NCBI RefSeq assembly: GCF_004022485.1
Contig: NZ_CP034951.1
Coordinates: forward strand, 3,348,001 to 3,412,000
Direction of reading: 5' to 3'
DNA length: 64,000 bases
DNA from: Aequorivita sp. H23M31
Lineage (GTDB): Bacteria > Bacteroidota > Bacteroidia > Flavobacteriales > Flavobacteriaceae
Under the pieces are notes generated by a model that was given only the letters and a program-made list of their open reading frames with translations, made no database searches and was not told the origin of the DNA. Shown here piece after piece: positions 55,412 to 63,970 of this stretch (position 1 is the stretch's first letter; every line of letters starts with the position of its first letter). The position numbers and the translations under genes were made by a program.

Positions 55412-57046
55412 ATGAAATTGATCTACTTCCTATTAATATTTTTTGTTATCGCCTGCGCTCCCGATAAACTCCCTGCAGATTTACTGATAAAAAATGCCAC
55501 GATCTACACCCTGGATAAAGAATTTAGTAAAGCATCTGCATTAGTAGTGAAAGATGGGAAAATACTCGAAATAGGTTTAAAACCCGAACTTGAACTAAAA
55601 TACAACATCAAAAAAACCTACGATGCCAAAGGGAATACAGTTGTTCCCGGATTGATTGATGCACATGCGCATTTATACGGATTGGGGTTAGGGCTTCAAA
55701 ATGTAGATCTGGTTGGAACAAAAAGTTTTGATGAGGTGTTAGGGAAATTGGTGGCCTTTCAAGAAGAGAAACAACTTCCTTACATCATAGGTCGTGGATG
55801 GGATCAGAACAAATGGGAGAATAAAAGTTTTCCAACGAAAAAAATGTTGGATTCCTTATTTCCAGATACACCTGTTGCTTTGAGAAGAATAGACGGACAT
55901 GCGCTATTGGTAAATTCCAAAGCATTGGAACTTGCCGGAATTACAGGAAAAACAAGAGTAAAAGGAGGGGAAATACTTTTAGAAAATGGAGAGCCCACGG
56001 GAATTCTCATCGATAATCCTATGGAATTGGTAAACAAAACCTTTCCTCATATAACCGAGGAGGTTTCCATCAACGCACTACTGGAAGCGGAAAAAATTGC
56101 TTTCAAATATGGTCTCACAACCGTTGACGATGCAGGCTTGGATAGAAATATCATCGAACTTATAGACGCTCTTCAAAAACAAGGGAAATTCAAACTTAGA
56201 ATGTACACTATGATCAGTAATAGTCCTGAAAACATGGATTACTACTTAAAAAAAGGTATTTATAAAACCGAAAGATTAAATGTTCGCTCTTTTAAGGTAT
56301 ATGCTGATGGTGCACTTGGTTCACGAGGTGCGGCAATGCGAGCGCCCTATAATGATATGCCGGGACATTATGGTGCATTGATTACGCCTGCTGATAGTTT
56401 GGATTACTTGGCAGAGAAGCTGGCCGCTTCCGAATTTCAAATGAATACGCATGCGATTGGGGATTCGGCAAACATTTCCGTTTTACGAGCATATAAAAAG
56501 GCTTTGGAAGGACAAACTGACCGACGTTGGAGGGTAGAGCATGCTCAAATAATATCACAGGAAGGTTTTGATTATTTCCCAGACGACAATAATATCCTTC
56601 CGTCCGTACAGCCAACGCATGCTACAAGCGACATGTATTGGGCCGAGGATAGAGTGGGAGCAGAGAGAATGAAAGGGGCTTATGCCTATAAAACATTATT
56701 GGAAAAAGCGGGTAAAATCGCTTTGGGGACCGATTTTCCTGTGGAACACGTAAATCCGATGTACACTTTTCACTCAGCGGTAGCCAGACAGGATTTAAAG
56801 AATTATCCAGAAGATGGTTTTCAGATGAAAGATGCCTTGACCCGCGAAGAGGCTTTAAGGGGAATGACTATTTGGGCCGCTTTCTTCAACTTCGAGGAAG
56901 ATGAAAAGGGAAGTATTGAAGTGGGCAAATTTGCAGATTTTACCATCTTGGATAAAGATATTATGGAAGTGGAAGCAAATGAAATTCCCAATACTAAAGT
57001 AGTTGCTACTTTTATTAATGGGGAGTTGGTTTATGAAGTTGAATAA
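55412..57046 (+). CDS. YtcJ-like amidohydrolase lipoprotein
   Basis: About 544 aa from ATG 55412 (MKLIYFLLIFFVIACAP), which gives a compact lipoprotein signal; the longer frame from 55394 adds six residues. Metal-binding HAHLYG (HxH in the TIM-barrel N-terminus), later His residues in MNTHAIGDSAN and VEHAQIIS, and the Asp in ALGTDFPVEHV follow the amidohydrolase_3/YtcJ pattern. These enzymes cleave N-substituted formamides or related amides; substrate unknown. 126 bp separate it from the FGE gene, so it is probably the last gene of the sulfatase operon but could be independent. Confidence 0.88.
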   Translation: MKLIYFLLIFFVIACAPDKLPADLLIKNATIYTLDKEFSKASALVVKDGKILEIGLKPELELKYNIKKTYDAKGNTVVPGLIDAHAHLYGLGLGLQNVDLVGTKSFDEVLGKLVAFQEEKQLPYIIGRGWDQNKWENKSFPTKKMLDSLFPDTPVALRRIDGHALLVNSKALELAGITGKTRVKGGEILLENGEPTGILIDNPMELVNKTFPHITEEVSINALLEAEKIAFKYGLTTVDDAGLDRNIIELIDALQKQGKFKLRMYTMISNSPENMDYYLKKGIYKTERLNVRSFKVYADGALGSRGAAMRAPYNDMPGHYGALITPADSLDYLAEKLAASEFQMNTHAIGDSANISVLRAYKKALEGQTDRRWRVEHAQIISQEGFDYFPDDNNILPSVQPTHATSDMYWAEDRVGAERMKGAYAYKTLLEKAGKIALGTDFPVEHVNPMYTFHSAVARQDLKNYPEDGFQMKDALTREEALRGMTIWAAFFNFEEDEKGSIEVGKFADFTILDKDIMEVEANEIPNTKVVATFINGELVYEVE

Positions 57047-57145
57047 AATTAAATACGGCGATCTTTAATTTTATAAATCCCAATAATGAGGCTAAAAAGG
57101 AGACATATTAACATCTTAACCTTCGGCTTCCTCCTTATAATTTAT

Positions 57146-57153
57146 TAAGTTTG
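57146..57153 (+). promoter_or_regulatory. -7 box TAAGTTTG before the T9SS protein gene
   Basis: Full TAnnTTTG match 48 bp before the ATG at 57201; no TTG at a standard -33 distance. It supports independent transcription of the T9SS cargo gene. Confidence 0.4.
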
Positions 57154-57200
57154 CCCCTTATTAAAAAACAAACCTTTTTAAACCTAAAACCCCACAAAAA

Positions 57201-58379
57201 ATGAAAAAATTTACTTTTTTATTGATATGCCTTTTTCCATTATTTGGTACTATCAATGCTCAGGAAAATATTTCGGCTACTGTAGAAAAATTATTGGAGC
57301 GATCGGCAGCTTCAGGAAACCCTGCTGGTTCAGAGCCCGCAGATCTTTATACTTCCGAAGAAAAATTATTATTACAAAAACACTTTACTACTGACAATCC
57401 TAACGTTTCTCTTCGCGACCTTGGAGATGGTGATGTTTATGTAGCAAGTATTTTTGGCGGATGTAATGAACGTGGATTTGGAACTTTTCCCCTGGCTGGA
57501 CCTTTTAATATTAACTTCCTTACTTATACCACTACTAAATTTTATGCCGGCGATCGGGACGATGCCGGTAATCTATATGGAGTGAGTTCAGACATGATGG
57601 ATGAAAATGGATATTTGGTAAAAATCGATCCAGAGACCGGTGCGGAAACACTAATAGGAAATTTGAATTTGGAAGAACACCACCTTGTAACCGGATTGGC
57701 TTGGAATACGGTTAATCAAACAATGTATGTAATGAGTACTAATAGCTATAATAATAAACTCTACACTGTTGATTTAGAAACCGCAGAACTTACCCAGATT
57801 GGGGGAGAAATGGCCACTCGATTGGGAATATGGCTAGCTATAGACAATGAGGGGAATGCTTTTACACTGGATATTGGTCCTAATTTTCTATACTCTGTCA
57901 ATCTGGAGACAGCAGCTGCAACCATTATTGGCCCCACGGGAGTTCAATTAAGAAATGCGCAAGATGGAGGTTTTGATCGGTCAACTGGTATCTTATACGC
58001 GGGTGGTTATCACGGCGGAGGTGTGAGCAATCTTTATTCTGTGAATACTACTACAGGTATGTTTACAAATCTGGGTAGTGTAGGCGACTGTGCAGAACTC
58101 GGAATTGTGGCTTTTTTAGGTGGAACAGTGGGAGTATCTGATAATAAATTGGAAGGCTTTTTTTTTTATCCCAACCCATCGAGCGACGTTCTTAACCTAA
58201 AATCAGTAAAGAATATTGATTCTGTTAGTATCTATAATTTATTGGGCCAAGAAATAATGCAAACTAAAGTGAACGCTACAGGTTCACAATTAAATATATC
58301 TTCACTAAGTGTAGGTACTTATATTATGAAAGTGAACGTTAATGGGGAATTAGGAACATTTAAAATTATCAAGAACTAA
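57201..58379 (+). CDS. Type IX secreted protein with NHL/propeller-like repeats
   Basis: 392 aa. Signal peptide (cleavage near INA-QEN), then repeated blades with LVKIDPETGAETLIG, LYTVDLETAELTQIG, LYSVNLETAAATIIG and LYSVNTTTGMFTNLG, spaced about 45 residues, forming a beta-propeller. A C-terminal type A T9SS sorting domain (about 315-392) has the FYPNPSSDVLNL, VSIYNLLGQEI and YIMKVN motifs. It is therefore expected to be exported to the cell surface or medium. Function of the propeller is unknown. A terminator follows at 58403. Confidence 0.92.
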   Translation: MKKFTFLLICLFPLFGTINAQENISATVEKLLERSAASGNPAGSEPADLYTSEEKLLLQKHFTTDNPNVSLRDLGDGDVYVASIFGGCNERGFGTFPLAGPFNINFLTYTTTKFYAGDRDDAGNLYGVSSDMMDENGYLVKIDPETGAETLIGNLNLEEHHLVTGLAWNTVNQTMYVMSTNSYNNKLYTVDLETAELTQIGGEMATRLGIWLAIDNEGNAFTLDIGPNFLYSVNLETAAATIIGPTGVQLRNAQDGGFDRSTGILYAGGYHGGGVSNLYSVNTTTGMFTNLGSVGDCAELGIVAFLGGTVGVSDNKLEGFFFYPNPSSDVLNLKSVKNIDSVSIYNLLGQEIMQTKVNATGSQLNISSLSVGTYIMKVNVNGELGTFKIIKN

Positions 58380-58402
58380 GAATATAGTTTTTTAAATATT
58401 GA

Positions 58403-58436
58403 AAGCCATCCTAGTGAAAATTAGGATGGCTTTTTT
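58403..58436 (+). terminator. Rho-independent terminator after the T9SS gene
   Basis: AAGCCATCCTA (58403-58413) pairs perfectly with TAGGATGGCTT (58422-58432) across an 8-nt loop and is followed by TTTT. Strong intrinsic terminator. Confidence 0.85.
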
Positions 58437-58502
58437 CATTGGTGTATATATAAAAAGCGTTCTAAATAATGATGCCTTACTGGCAAGATTAATCGACTTT
58501 AG

Positions 58503-58592
58503 TTTATCCTGAGCGAAGCCGAAGAGATCAAAATGACACTTTCATTAATTGAAAATCAATATTTATTGTCAGGTCGAGCGCAGTCGAGACCT
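58503..58592. repeat. Two interspersed REP-like elements
   Basis: ATCCTGAGCGAAGCCGAAGA (in 58507-58526) and AGGTCGAGCGCAGTCGAGAC (58571-58590) are both of the 'GAGCG(A/C)AG' palindromic type common in Bacteroidota intergenic DNA; the second can fold back on itself (AGGTC/GACCT ends). They lie between the terminator at 58403 and the small-protein gene. No gene was recognised between 58440 and 58770. Confidence 0.7.
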
Positions 58593-58774
58593 TTTAGAGT
58601 TAATAAAAAATGTTGTTATTTAAGTAAGGTTTTGATTGTCTCCCCTTAATATAAAAGCGGTGAAGCACCAATAAGATTGTGAATTAAAAAGGATTTTGTA
58701 GAAGCGTTTAAGACGCTATTGATTCTATATGTTAGGTATCGATAACAATGAATCCTATTTTTCTTAAATTGTTA

Positions 58775-58782
58775 TATCTTTG
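58775..58782 (+). promoter_or_regulatory. -7 box TATCTTTG for the two-gene module
   Basis: Perfect -7 match; its last three bases form the TTG that opens the longest reading frame of the small gene, so the ATG at 58807 is the better start. No TTG at a standard -33 distance. Confidence 0.45.
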
Positions 58783-58806
58783 ATAGAAAGCACATCGAAA
58801 CTCGAA

Positions 58807-58989
58807 ATGGAAATTAAATTTCAAACGAAAGAAGAAAGCAATCGACAGCAGGAAGAAGCATTTTTGAAACTATCTCCATCTGAAAGGGTATGGAGGTTTT
58901 TTGAGTTAATGCAAAAAAGTAAAAGTCTTTTTGGTGATCAGAATCCCACCAAATCAGATAATTTCGTCATTAACATCGAATTAAAATGA
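58807..58989 (+). CDS. 60-aa partner of the nucleotidyltransferase
   Basis: 60 aa from ATG 58807 (MEIKFQTKEESNRQQEEAFL). Highly charged, helical N-terminus, a central LSPSERVWRFFELMQKSK helix and a short C-terminus; no signal peptide. No family recognised. Its stop overlaps the start of the nucleotidyltransferase gene (ATGA), so the two proteins are co-translated and likely interact. The arrangement is like a toxin-antitoxin pair with the small protein as antitoxin, but no activity can be asserted. Confidence 0.75.
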   Translation: MEIKFQTKEESNRQQEEAFLKLSPSERVWRFFELMQKSKSLFGDQNPTKSDNFVINIELK

Positions 58990-59465
58990 TACAGGAATGG
59001 AACACTGCTATTGCGAGGTTTATTGAACTAGCGGCCAAGCATAAAGTTAGAATGTTAATGGTAGGTGGTGGTGCAGTCAATTTCCACGGATACCAACGTC
59101 ATTCCGCCGATGTTGATTTTTGGATCGATATTTCTTCAGATAATTTCAAAAGGTTGATTCAGGTCTTTAAAGAAATGGACTATGAGATTGAAGATTTCCC
59201 ACAAGAAGTAAAAGATCAAAAACAGAATATCTCGGTAAAATTTTCTCCCGTAGATCTTGATCTTGAGCTTATAACTAATTTTTCAGTTAATAAATCCTTT
59301 GATGATGCGTATGAGCGGAGTAAAGTGGTAAAATTGGAAAGAAATAAAGCAGAATTAGTTTGGCGCGTGATCTCCTTGGAAGATCTACTTACAAGTAAAA
59401 TTAAATCCGGTCGTCCCAAAGATCTTTTGGATGTACAGCAACTTCAGAAAATACATTCTTCTTAA
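58986..59465 (+). CDS. Nucleotidyltransferase (AbiEii/DUF6036-like)
   Basis: 159 aa. The nucleotidyltransferase fold shows MVGGGAVNFHGYQRHSADVDFWI: the glycine-rich loop (27-29) and the two metal-binding aspartates Asp42 and Asp44 (DVD). A further acidic residue is in LDLELI. C-terminal SLEDLLTSKIKSGRPKDLLDV is typical of the group, where a conserved Lys and Asp follow. The protein is short, lacking the C-terminal domain of AbiEii toxins. It overlaps the 60-aa gene by 4 bp. It may be an RNA- or protein-nucleotidylating toxin or a housekeeping enzyme; not decidable here. Confidence 0.85.
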   Translation: MIQEWNTAIARFIELAAKHKVRMLMVGGGAVNFHGYQRHSADVDFWIDISSDNFKRLIQVFKEMDYEIEDFPQEVKDQKQNISVKFSPVDLDLELITNFSVNKSFDDAYERSKVVKLERNKAELVWRVISLEDLLTSKIKSGRPKDLLDVQQLQKIHSS

Positions 59466-59529
59466 ACAAAATTTCTGGAAACAATGGCTCAAGAAAAATT
59501 TCCTCTCATTTCCTACTAACATAATTTTT

Positions 59530-59550
59530 GTCTTACGTCTTACGTCTTAC
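59530..59550 (+). repeat. Three tandem heptamers GTCTTAC
   Basis: GTCTTAC x3 in exact register, followed by the degenerate TGTCCTATGTCATT. It is the third 7-nt-period array in the window, in the gap between the convergent nucleotidyltransferase and 1056-aa genes. Confidence 0.8.
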
Positions 59551-59587
59551 TGTCCTATGTCATTAATCATAACATTGGAATTTTAAA

Positions 59588-59620
59588 CAAAAAAGAGACC
59601 CGTTTCCAGGTCTCTCTTTC
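59588..59620 (-). terminator. Terminator of the 1056-aa surface protein gene
   Basis: On the minus strand AGAGACC (59615-59609) pairs with GGTCTCT (59600-59594) around an 8-nt loop and is followed by TTTTTTGTTT. It lies 22 bp after the stop codon. Confidence 0.8.
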
Positions 59621-59641
59621 ATCCAAAATATTCTAATTTAC

Positions 59642-62600
59642 TTATTTCTTCACCACTTTAAAAGTAGAAACACTGTCTGCAGCATTCGCTTTAAGAACAT
59701 AAGTTCCTGTTGGCAATGAAGATAGATCAAGAACTACATTCGTACTTCTTGGTTGTGCCTGCATTACTGTTTGGCCCAAAAGGTTGTAAACAGTTATAGC
59801 GTCAATAGAATTAGCCGCAGATATGGTTAAGTTATCCTTCACTGGGTTAGGGAAATAATTGATATTGGAAATTTCATTTTCGTTAATCCCAACAGTATTT
59901 CCAGCAACATTAATATCATCTAGATATAATCTATAGTTTCCCGCAGGGGAGTAGGCATTAAATCCGAAGTAATAGACACCATCTGCAGGTGGAGTAAAAG
60001 TTACTGTATTCTCAGTAGCCATGCCGGAATTGATTGCGGGATGATCCGCCAATTGAGTTGTCATGGCAGATGCTTCCGGATATGTGCCATAAGCCACTTT
60101 CATCTTTTCCGTGTCACCATACGTGTTGTCGTTACCGTATAGGTAAGATATTTGGTATTCGGTGTCCGCTTCTAATTCCACGCCTTGGGTATAAAACCAA
60201 GCATTGGCGTCATTGCTAGAGCTCCAATTGTAAAATAAAACCTGGCTATCGAAACCAAATCCATTTAAGTTAGTGGTAATCCAGTTATTACCCTCGCTCA
60301 AATTCTCTCTTGAGGTACAAGCAGGTAAATTAGGAGTAGTTGCGGTTTCAAAATCCATAACATACGGAACCGTTGCCGCAGTACATAAAGTTGTGAATTG
60401 TTTAGGACCGGCCATTTCGCTTTCATCATCTTCACCACAAATAGCAGTTACATAAAATTCATAGATGGTGCCGTCTTCCAAACCTGTAATGGTTGTTTCA
60501 GGATCCGTGTCAACAACAACTAGGGTCCCTTCGGTAGTAGGATCAAATCCTGCTTCTCCATAAAGAACTTCCCATTCAGTTTCTGTACCACCCGCAGTCC
60601 AACTCAAATCAGCAGTTGATGTAGTAAAGTTATCAGCATTCAGATTGGTGGGCATTTCACAGCTTGGGGCAACGATTATACTAATATTATCAACATATAA
60701 GTAGTATTGGAAGGCAGCTGAATACGCGTTAAATCCAAAATAATATACACCATCTGTATCAACTGTAAATGTGACCTCATCTGTTGAAGGAGTTCCGCCG
60801 CCAATTGTCGGATAGTCTGCTAACTCTTCAGTCATGGCAGAAGCATTTGGGGAAGTGCCATAAGCTACTTTCAGGCTTTCTACCTTGGTTGTGCTATTAT
60901 TTCCGTATTTATAGGAGATTTTATATTCTGTACCCGCAACAAGATTTAAACCTTGGGTATAGAACCAAGCGTCGGCCGCATATGTCGTACTGTATTCATA
61001 ACGCAATACTTTACTGTTAAAGCCATTGCCGCTTGCAGAGTAAGTGGCCCAATTTCTTCCATCACCAACATTCTGTGTAGTTGTACATTCTGGTAAAGCT
61101 GGGGTGGTTACCTCTTCGAAATCCAAGAAATAGGGTAGCTCTGTTGCTTCACATACGGTAGTAGCGGAAACAGGACCCACCATTTCACTTTCATCACTTG
61201 CACCACAAATAGCAGTCACGTAGAAGTCATATGTAGTATTGCTATCTAAGCCCGTAATTGTAGTTGTTGGGTCAGTGTTTACTGTAGCCTCTTGTCCTCC
61301 GGTAGTTGGATCAAAACCAGCTTCTCCGTAAGTTACCAACCATTCTGTTTCATCACCTCCAGCAGTCCAGCTCAAATCCGCAGAGTTATGGGAAAAGCTT
61401 GTCGCCATTAATTCTGTTGGTTGAGGACACGTTGGCGCAACGATAATCTTAATATCATCCAGATATAGTCTATTTCTATCAGCATCAGAGTACACATTGA
61501 ACCCAAAATAGTAAACACCATCAGCAGCTACTGTAAATGATACCATTTCATTGTAGGCCGCACCTATACTCGGATAATCTGCTAGTTGTTCGTTCATGGC
61601 AGAGGCTTCTGGAGAAGTTCCGTATGCTACTTTCATCTTCTCTGGCCAGTACTCAGAACCAAAAAATTTATATGAAATTTGGTAGTTAACTCCCGATTCT
61701 AGCGCCACTCCTTGGGTATAAAACCAGGCATTTGCGGCATTATTGGAATCGTAGGTATATATTAAGACATTTGCGCTTAATCCGTTATCGTTATAAACAG
61801 TAGTTTCCCAATTGTTTCCAGTTCCAACGTTCTCACTTGAAGTACACTCTGGAAGGGCAGGTGGAGTAGCGGTTTCAAAATCCATAATATAGGGTAGGGT
61901 AGCGGCACCACAGCCACCTTCTGGTAGGGTTGTAAAGCTTTCTACAGTGGTTGTAGCCGTATCTCCAGCTCCACAATCTGAAATGACATACACATCATAT
62001 GTGGTGTTGGCATTCAAACCAGAAACAGCAACTGTTTCAATACCTTCACCTACCGTTTCCGAAGTTACTGGTGTATCGGTATCAGGATTTGCCCCATCGG
62101 TAAAAACATTTACTGTGTATCCATCAGTTGCTGTGGTCGTGTTAACCCAGGTAACAATAGCCCCAGTTTCGGTAATATCGGATATTGTAACATCAGTTAC
62201 TGCAACACAGCTTTGTTGGATTCCACCCAAAATCATGGTACTGATATGATTTGTGGTCGTAAATGCCGCTGGTGGATTATTTGGATCCGGATTATCGGAA
62301 TCGCTTCGGGTATAAATACCTCTTGCGGCTCCTAGATCACCCGTTTTTCCAAAATATATGGAGCAATTAAATCCAGGCTGATTTTCATCCACTGCAATAA
62401 CCAGATTATCTGTATTGTTGTAAGTGAATGGAGTATCAAATTCGATCGTCATTTGTTGACCCTGAGCAGGAAAAGTTACCGTTCCCGAAAAGACTTCTGT
62501 AAGGTCCCCCATTTGCACCCAATCGTTTTCATTGGCAAAATTTGTTTTTGGGGTATGGCCCATCAAAATCGTCCAATCCGTACTGCTATCAGTGCCACCG

Positions 62601-62812
62601 GTGGTAACGTCATAAAAATAGGTAATTGAGGTAATCTGTCCCTGTGCGTTGATTTCACTTTGATAGACCAATTGTTGGGAATATGAATAGTTCCAACAAC
62701 TAAAAATTGGCATTGTGGAAGTAGTGCCGTCTTGTGTTCCAATTGGTATTTGGGCGAAAGATCCCCAAAACCAAAGCAATCCCAATAGGATTGAAAATGT
62801 AATTTTCTTCAT
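59642..62812 (-). CDS. Type IX secreted multi-domain adhesin-like protein
   Basis: 1056 aa. Signal peptide (cleavage near SFA-QIP), an N-terminal domain (about 21-195) of the kind found in secreted flavobacterial proteins, then a fibronectin type III domain (about 200-295). Three modules follow (starting near PYIMDFET, PYFLDFEE and PYVMDFET), each a MAM-like 'choice-of-anchor J' domain ending in LYLDDI, LYVDNI or LYLDDI; FnIII domains follow the first two. A type A T9SS sorting domain closes the protein (INYFPNPVKDNL, VYNLLGQTV, YVLKAN). It is expected on the cell surface, probably for adhesion or glycan binding. Confidence 0.93.
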   Translation of the reverse strand: MKKITFSILLGLLWFWGSFAQIPIGTQDGTTSTMPIFSCWNYSYSQQLVYQSEINAQGQITSITYFYDVTTGGTDSSTDWTILMGHTPKTNFANENDWVQMGDLTEVFSGTVTFPAQGQQMTIEFDTPFTYNNTDNLVIAVDENQPGFNCSIYFGKTGDLGAARGIYTRSDSDNPDPNNPPAAFTTTNHISTMILGGIQQSCVAVTDVTISDITETGAIVTWVNTTTATDGYTVNVFTDGANPDTDTPVTSETVGEGIETVAVSGLNANTTYDVYVISDCGAGDTATTTVESFTTLPEGGCGAATLPYIMDFETATPPALPECTSSENVGTGNNWETTVYNDNGLSANVLIYTYDSNNAANAWFYTQGVALESGVNYQISYKFFGSEYWPEKMKVAYGTSPEASAMNEQLADYPSIGAAYNEMVSFTVAADGVYYFGFNVYSDADRNRLYLDDIKIIVAPTCPQPTELMATSFSHNSADLSWTAGGDETEWLVTYGEAGFDPTTGGQEATVNTDPTTTITGLDSNTTYDFYVTAICGASDESEMVGPVSATTVCEATELPYFLDFEEVTTPALPECTTTQNVGDGRNWATYSASGNGFNSKVLRYEYSTTYAADAWFYTQGLNLVAGTEYKISYKYGNNSTTKVESLKVAYGTSPNASAMTEELADYPTIGGGTPSTDEVTFTVDTDGVYYFGFNAYSAAFQYYLYVDNISIIVAPSCEMPTNLNADNFTTSTADLSWTAGGTETEWEVLYGEAGFDPTTEGTLVVVDTDPETTITGLEDGTIYEFYVTAICGEDDESEMAGPKQFTTLCTAATVPYVMDFETATTPNLPACTSRENLSEGNNWITTNLNGFGFDSQVLFYNWSSSNDANAWFYTQGVELEADTEYQISYLYGNDNTYGDTEKMKVAYGTYPEASAMTTQLADHPAINSGMATENTVTFTPPADGVYYFGFNAYSPAGNYRLYLDDINVAGNTVGINENEISNINYFPNPVKDNLTISAANSIDAITVYNLLGQTVMQAQPRSTNVVLDLSSLPTGTYVLKANAADSVSTFKVVKK

Positions 62813-62904
62813 GGTAAGAATTTAGGTTTGTTAATGAATAATTTAAACTATCAATTCCTGAAACACACCTAAAATTTAACCAACTGCAAAAAAAGGGGAT
62901 TATC

Positions 62905-62912
62905 AAACTTAG
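62905..62912 (-). promoter_or_regulatory. -7 box of the 1056-aa protein gene
   Basis: Minus-strand TAAGTTTG (62912-62905), a full TAnnTTTG match 93 bp before the ATG; no well-placed TTG. The remainder of the 304-bp gap (62813-63116) shows nothing else recognisable. Confidence 0.4.
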
Positions 62913-63116
62913 ACAACATTTTTTGTATGCTCTAATTGGCTCAAAGGCTTAGGAATGTGTAAAAGATTTTTGATAGTGGGGCGAAAATAAAGATTTTGTT
63001 TAGAATTACTGGTGTTTACCTGATAGAATTTCGCAATTTTCACCTCTTTTAACATAGATAGGAGGAGACAAGACAGAGACGAGGAGGTATTTTCTTTGTG
63101 AACAAAAGCCTATTAT

Positions 63117-63821
63117 TCAGCATAGGTGGAGCTGGGCCAAATAATCGAAATTATCCCCTCTCGCCATAATTCTAAAGTCTAACTGATTTTCCTCACATAT
63201 TTCCCGAAATAAAGTCTCGTCCAAATAAAGCCATTCAAAAGGTTCACTTTCCATCCCTTTATAACGAATTGTAAATTCCAGTTCGCCATAATAACGATCG
63301 GCGGGTACTAAAATCCCACCTCCTTCTGTGCGATCGTACATATATTGAAGATCGCTGGAGTCAATTAGAATCTGTCCTTGAGGATTTAACAAAGATTTTA
63401 AATGTCGGAGATATATGGGAGTTCTTTCCAAATTTTGAAAAATTCCCGTACCGTTCATCAACAGCAAAATGGTATCAAACTTTTCATTTTTTAATTGAAG
63501 TAGGTCTATATTTTTTGCGTTTTGAAGTCCTCTTAATTTGCAGACTTCTATTGCACCTTTGGAAGTGTCTATTCCCATAACATCAAAACCTTTTTCTTGC
63601 AGGTATAAGGAATGGCTTCCAGCGCCACAGCCAACGTCGAGAACTTTTCCTCTTGAGGATTTCAATGCCTTGCGTTCTATTTCAGGCATTTCCTCGAAGT
63701 ATCTAAGAAGATAGGGAAGGGGCAATTCGTCTTCTTCGGAAATATTCGTTTCAGTGATTATATCTTCGGAATAATTTCCGTGGTAATAATCCAATAATGC
63801 CTTTCCCATAATGTCTTGCAT
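63117..63821 (-). CDS. Class I SAM-dependent methyltransferase
   Basis: 234 aa. Rossmann methyltransferase with motif I VLDVGCGAGSHSLYL (SAM-binding), VMGIDTSKGAIEVCKLRG (acidic ribose-binding residue), and FDTILLLMNGTGIFQNL as motif IV. The C-terminal part is beta-rich (GELEFTIRYKGMESEPFEWLYLDETLF). Substrate unknown, cytoplasmic. Met5 (MGKALLDYYHGN) is an alternative start. No partner genes nearby. Confidence 0.92.
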   Translation of the reverse strand: MQDIMGKALLDYYHGNYSEDIITETNISEEDELPLPYLLRYFEEMPEIERKALKSSRGKVLDVGCGAGSHSLYLQEKGFDVMGIDTSKGAIEVCKLRGLQNAKNIDLLQLKNEKFDTILLLMNGTGIFQNLERTPIYLRHLKSLLNPQGQILIDSSDLQYMYDRTEGGGILVPADRYYGELEFTIRYKGMESEPFEWLYLDETLFREICEENQLDFRIMARGDNFDYLAQLHLC

Positions 63822-63970
63822 ACAATTGATAGATGAAAAGTGATGGTTACGTTTAATAATGAATTACGAAAGTATTGCTATTTGAGGACATTCTTTGTAA
63901 TTATTCTTTTTAGAGCAACAAGAAACGATTGAGACATAGTAATTTTGTAAGCATTCGGAAAGAAGAAAGA

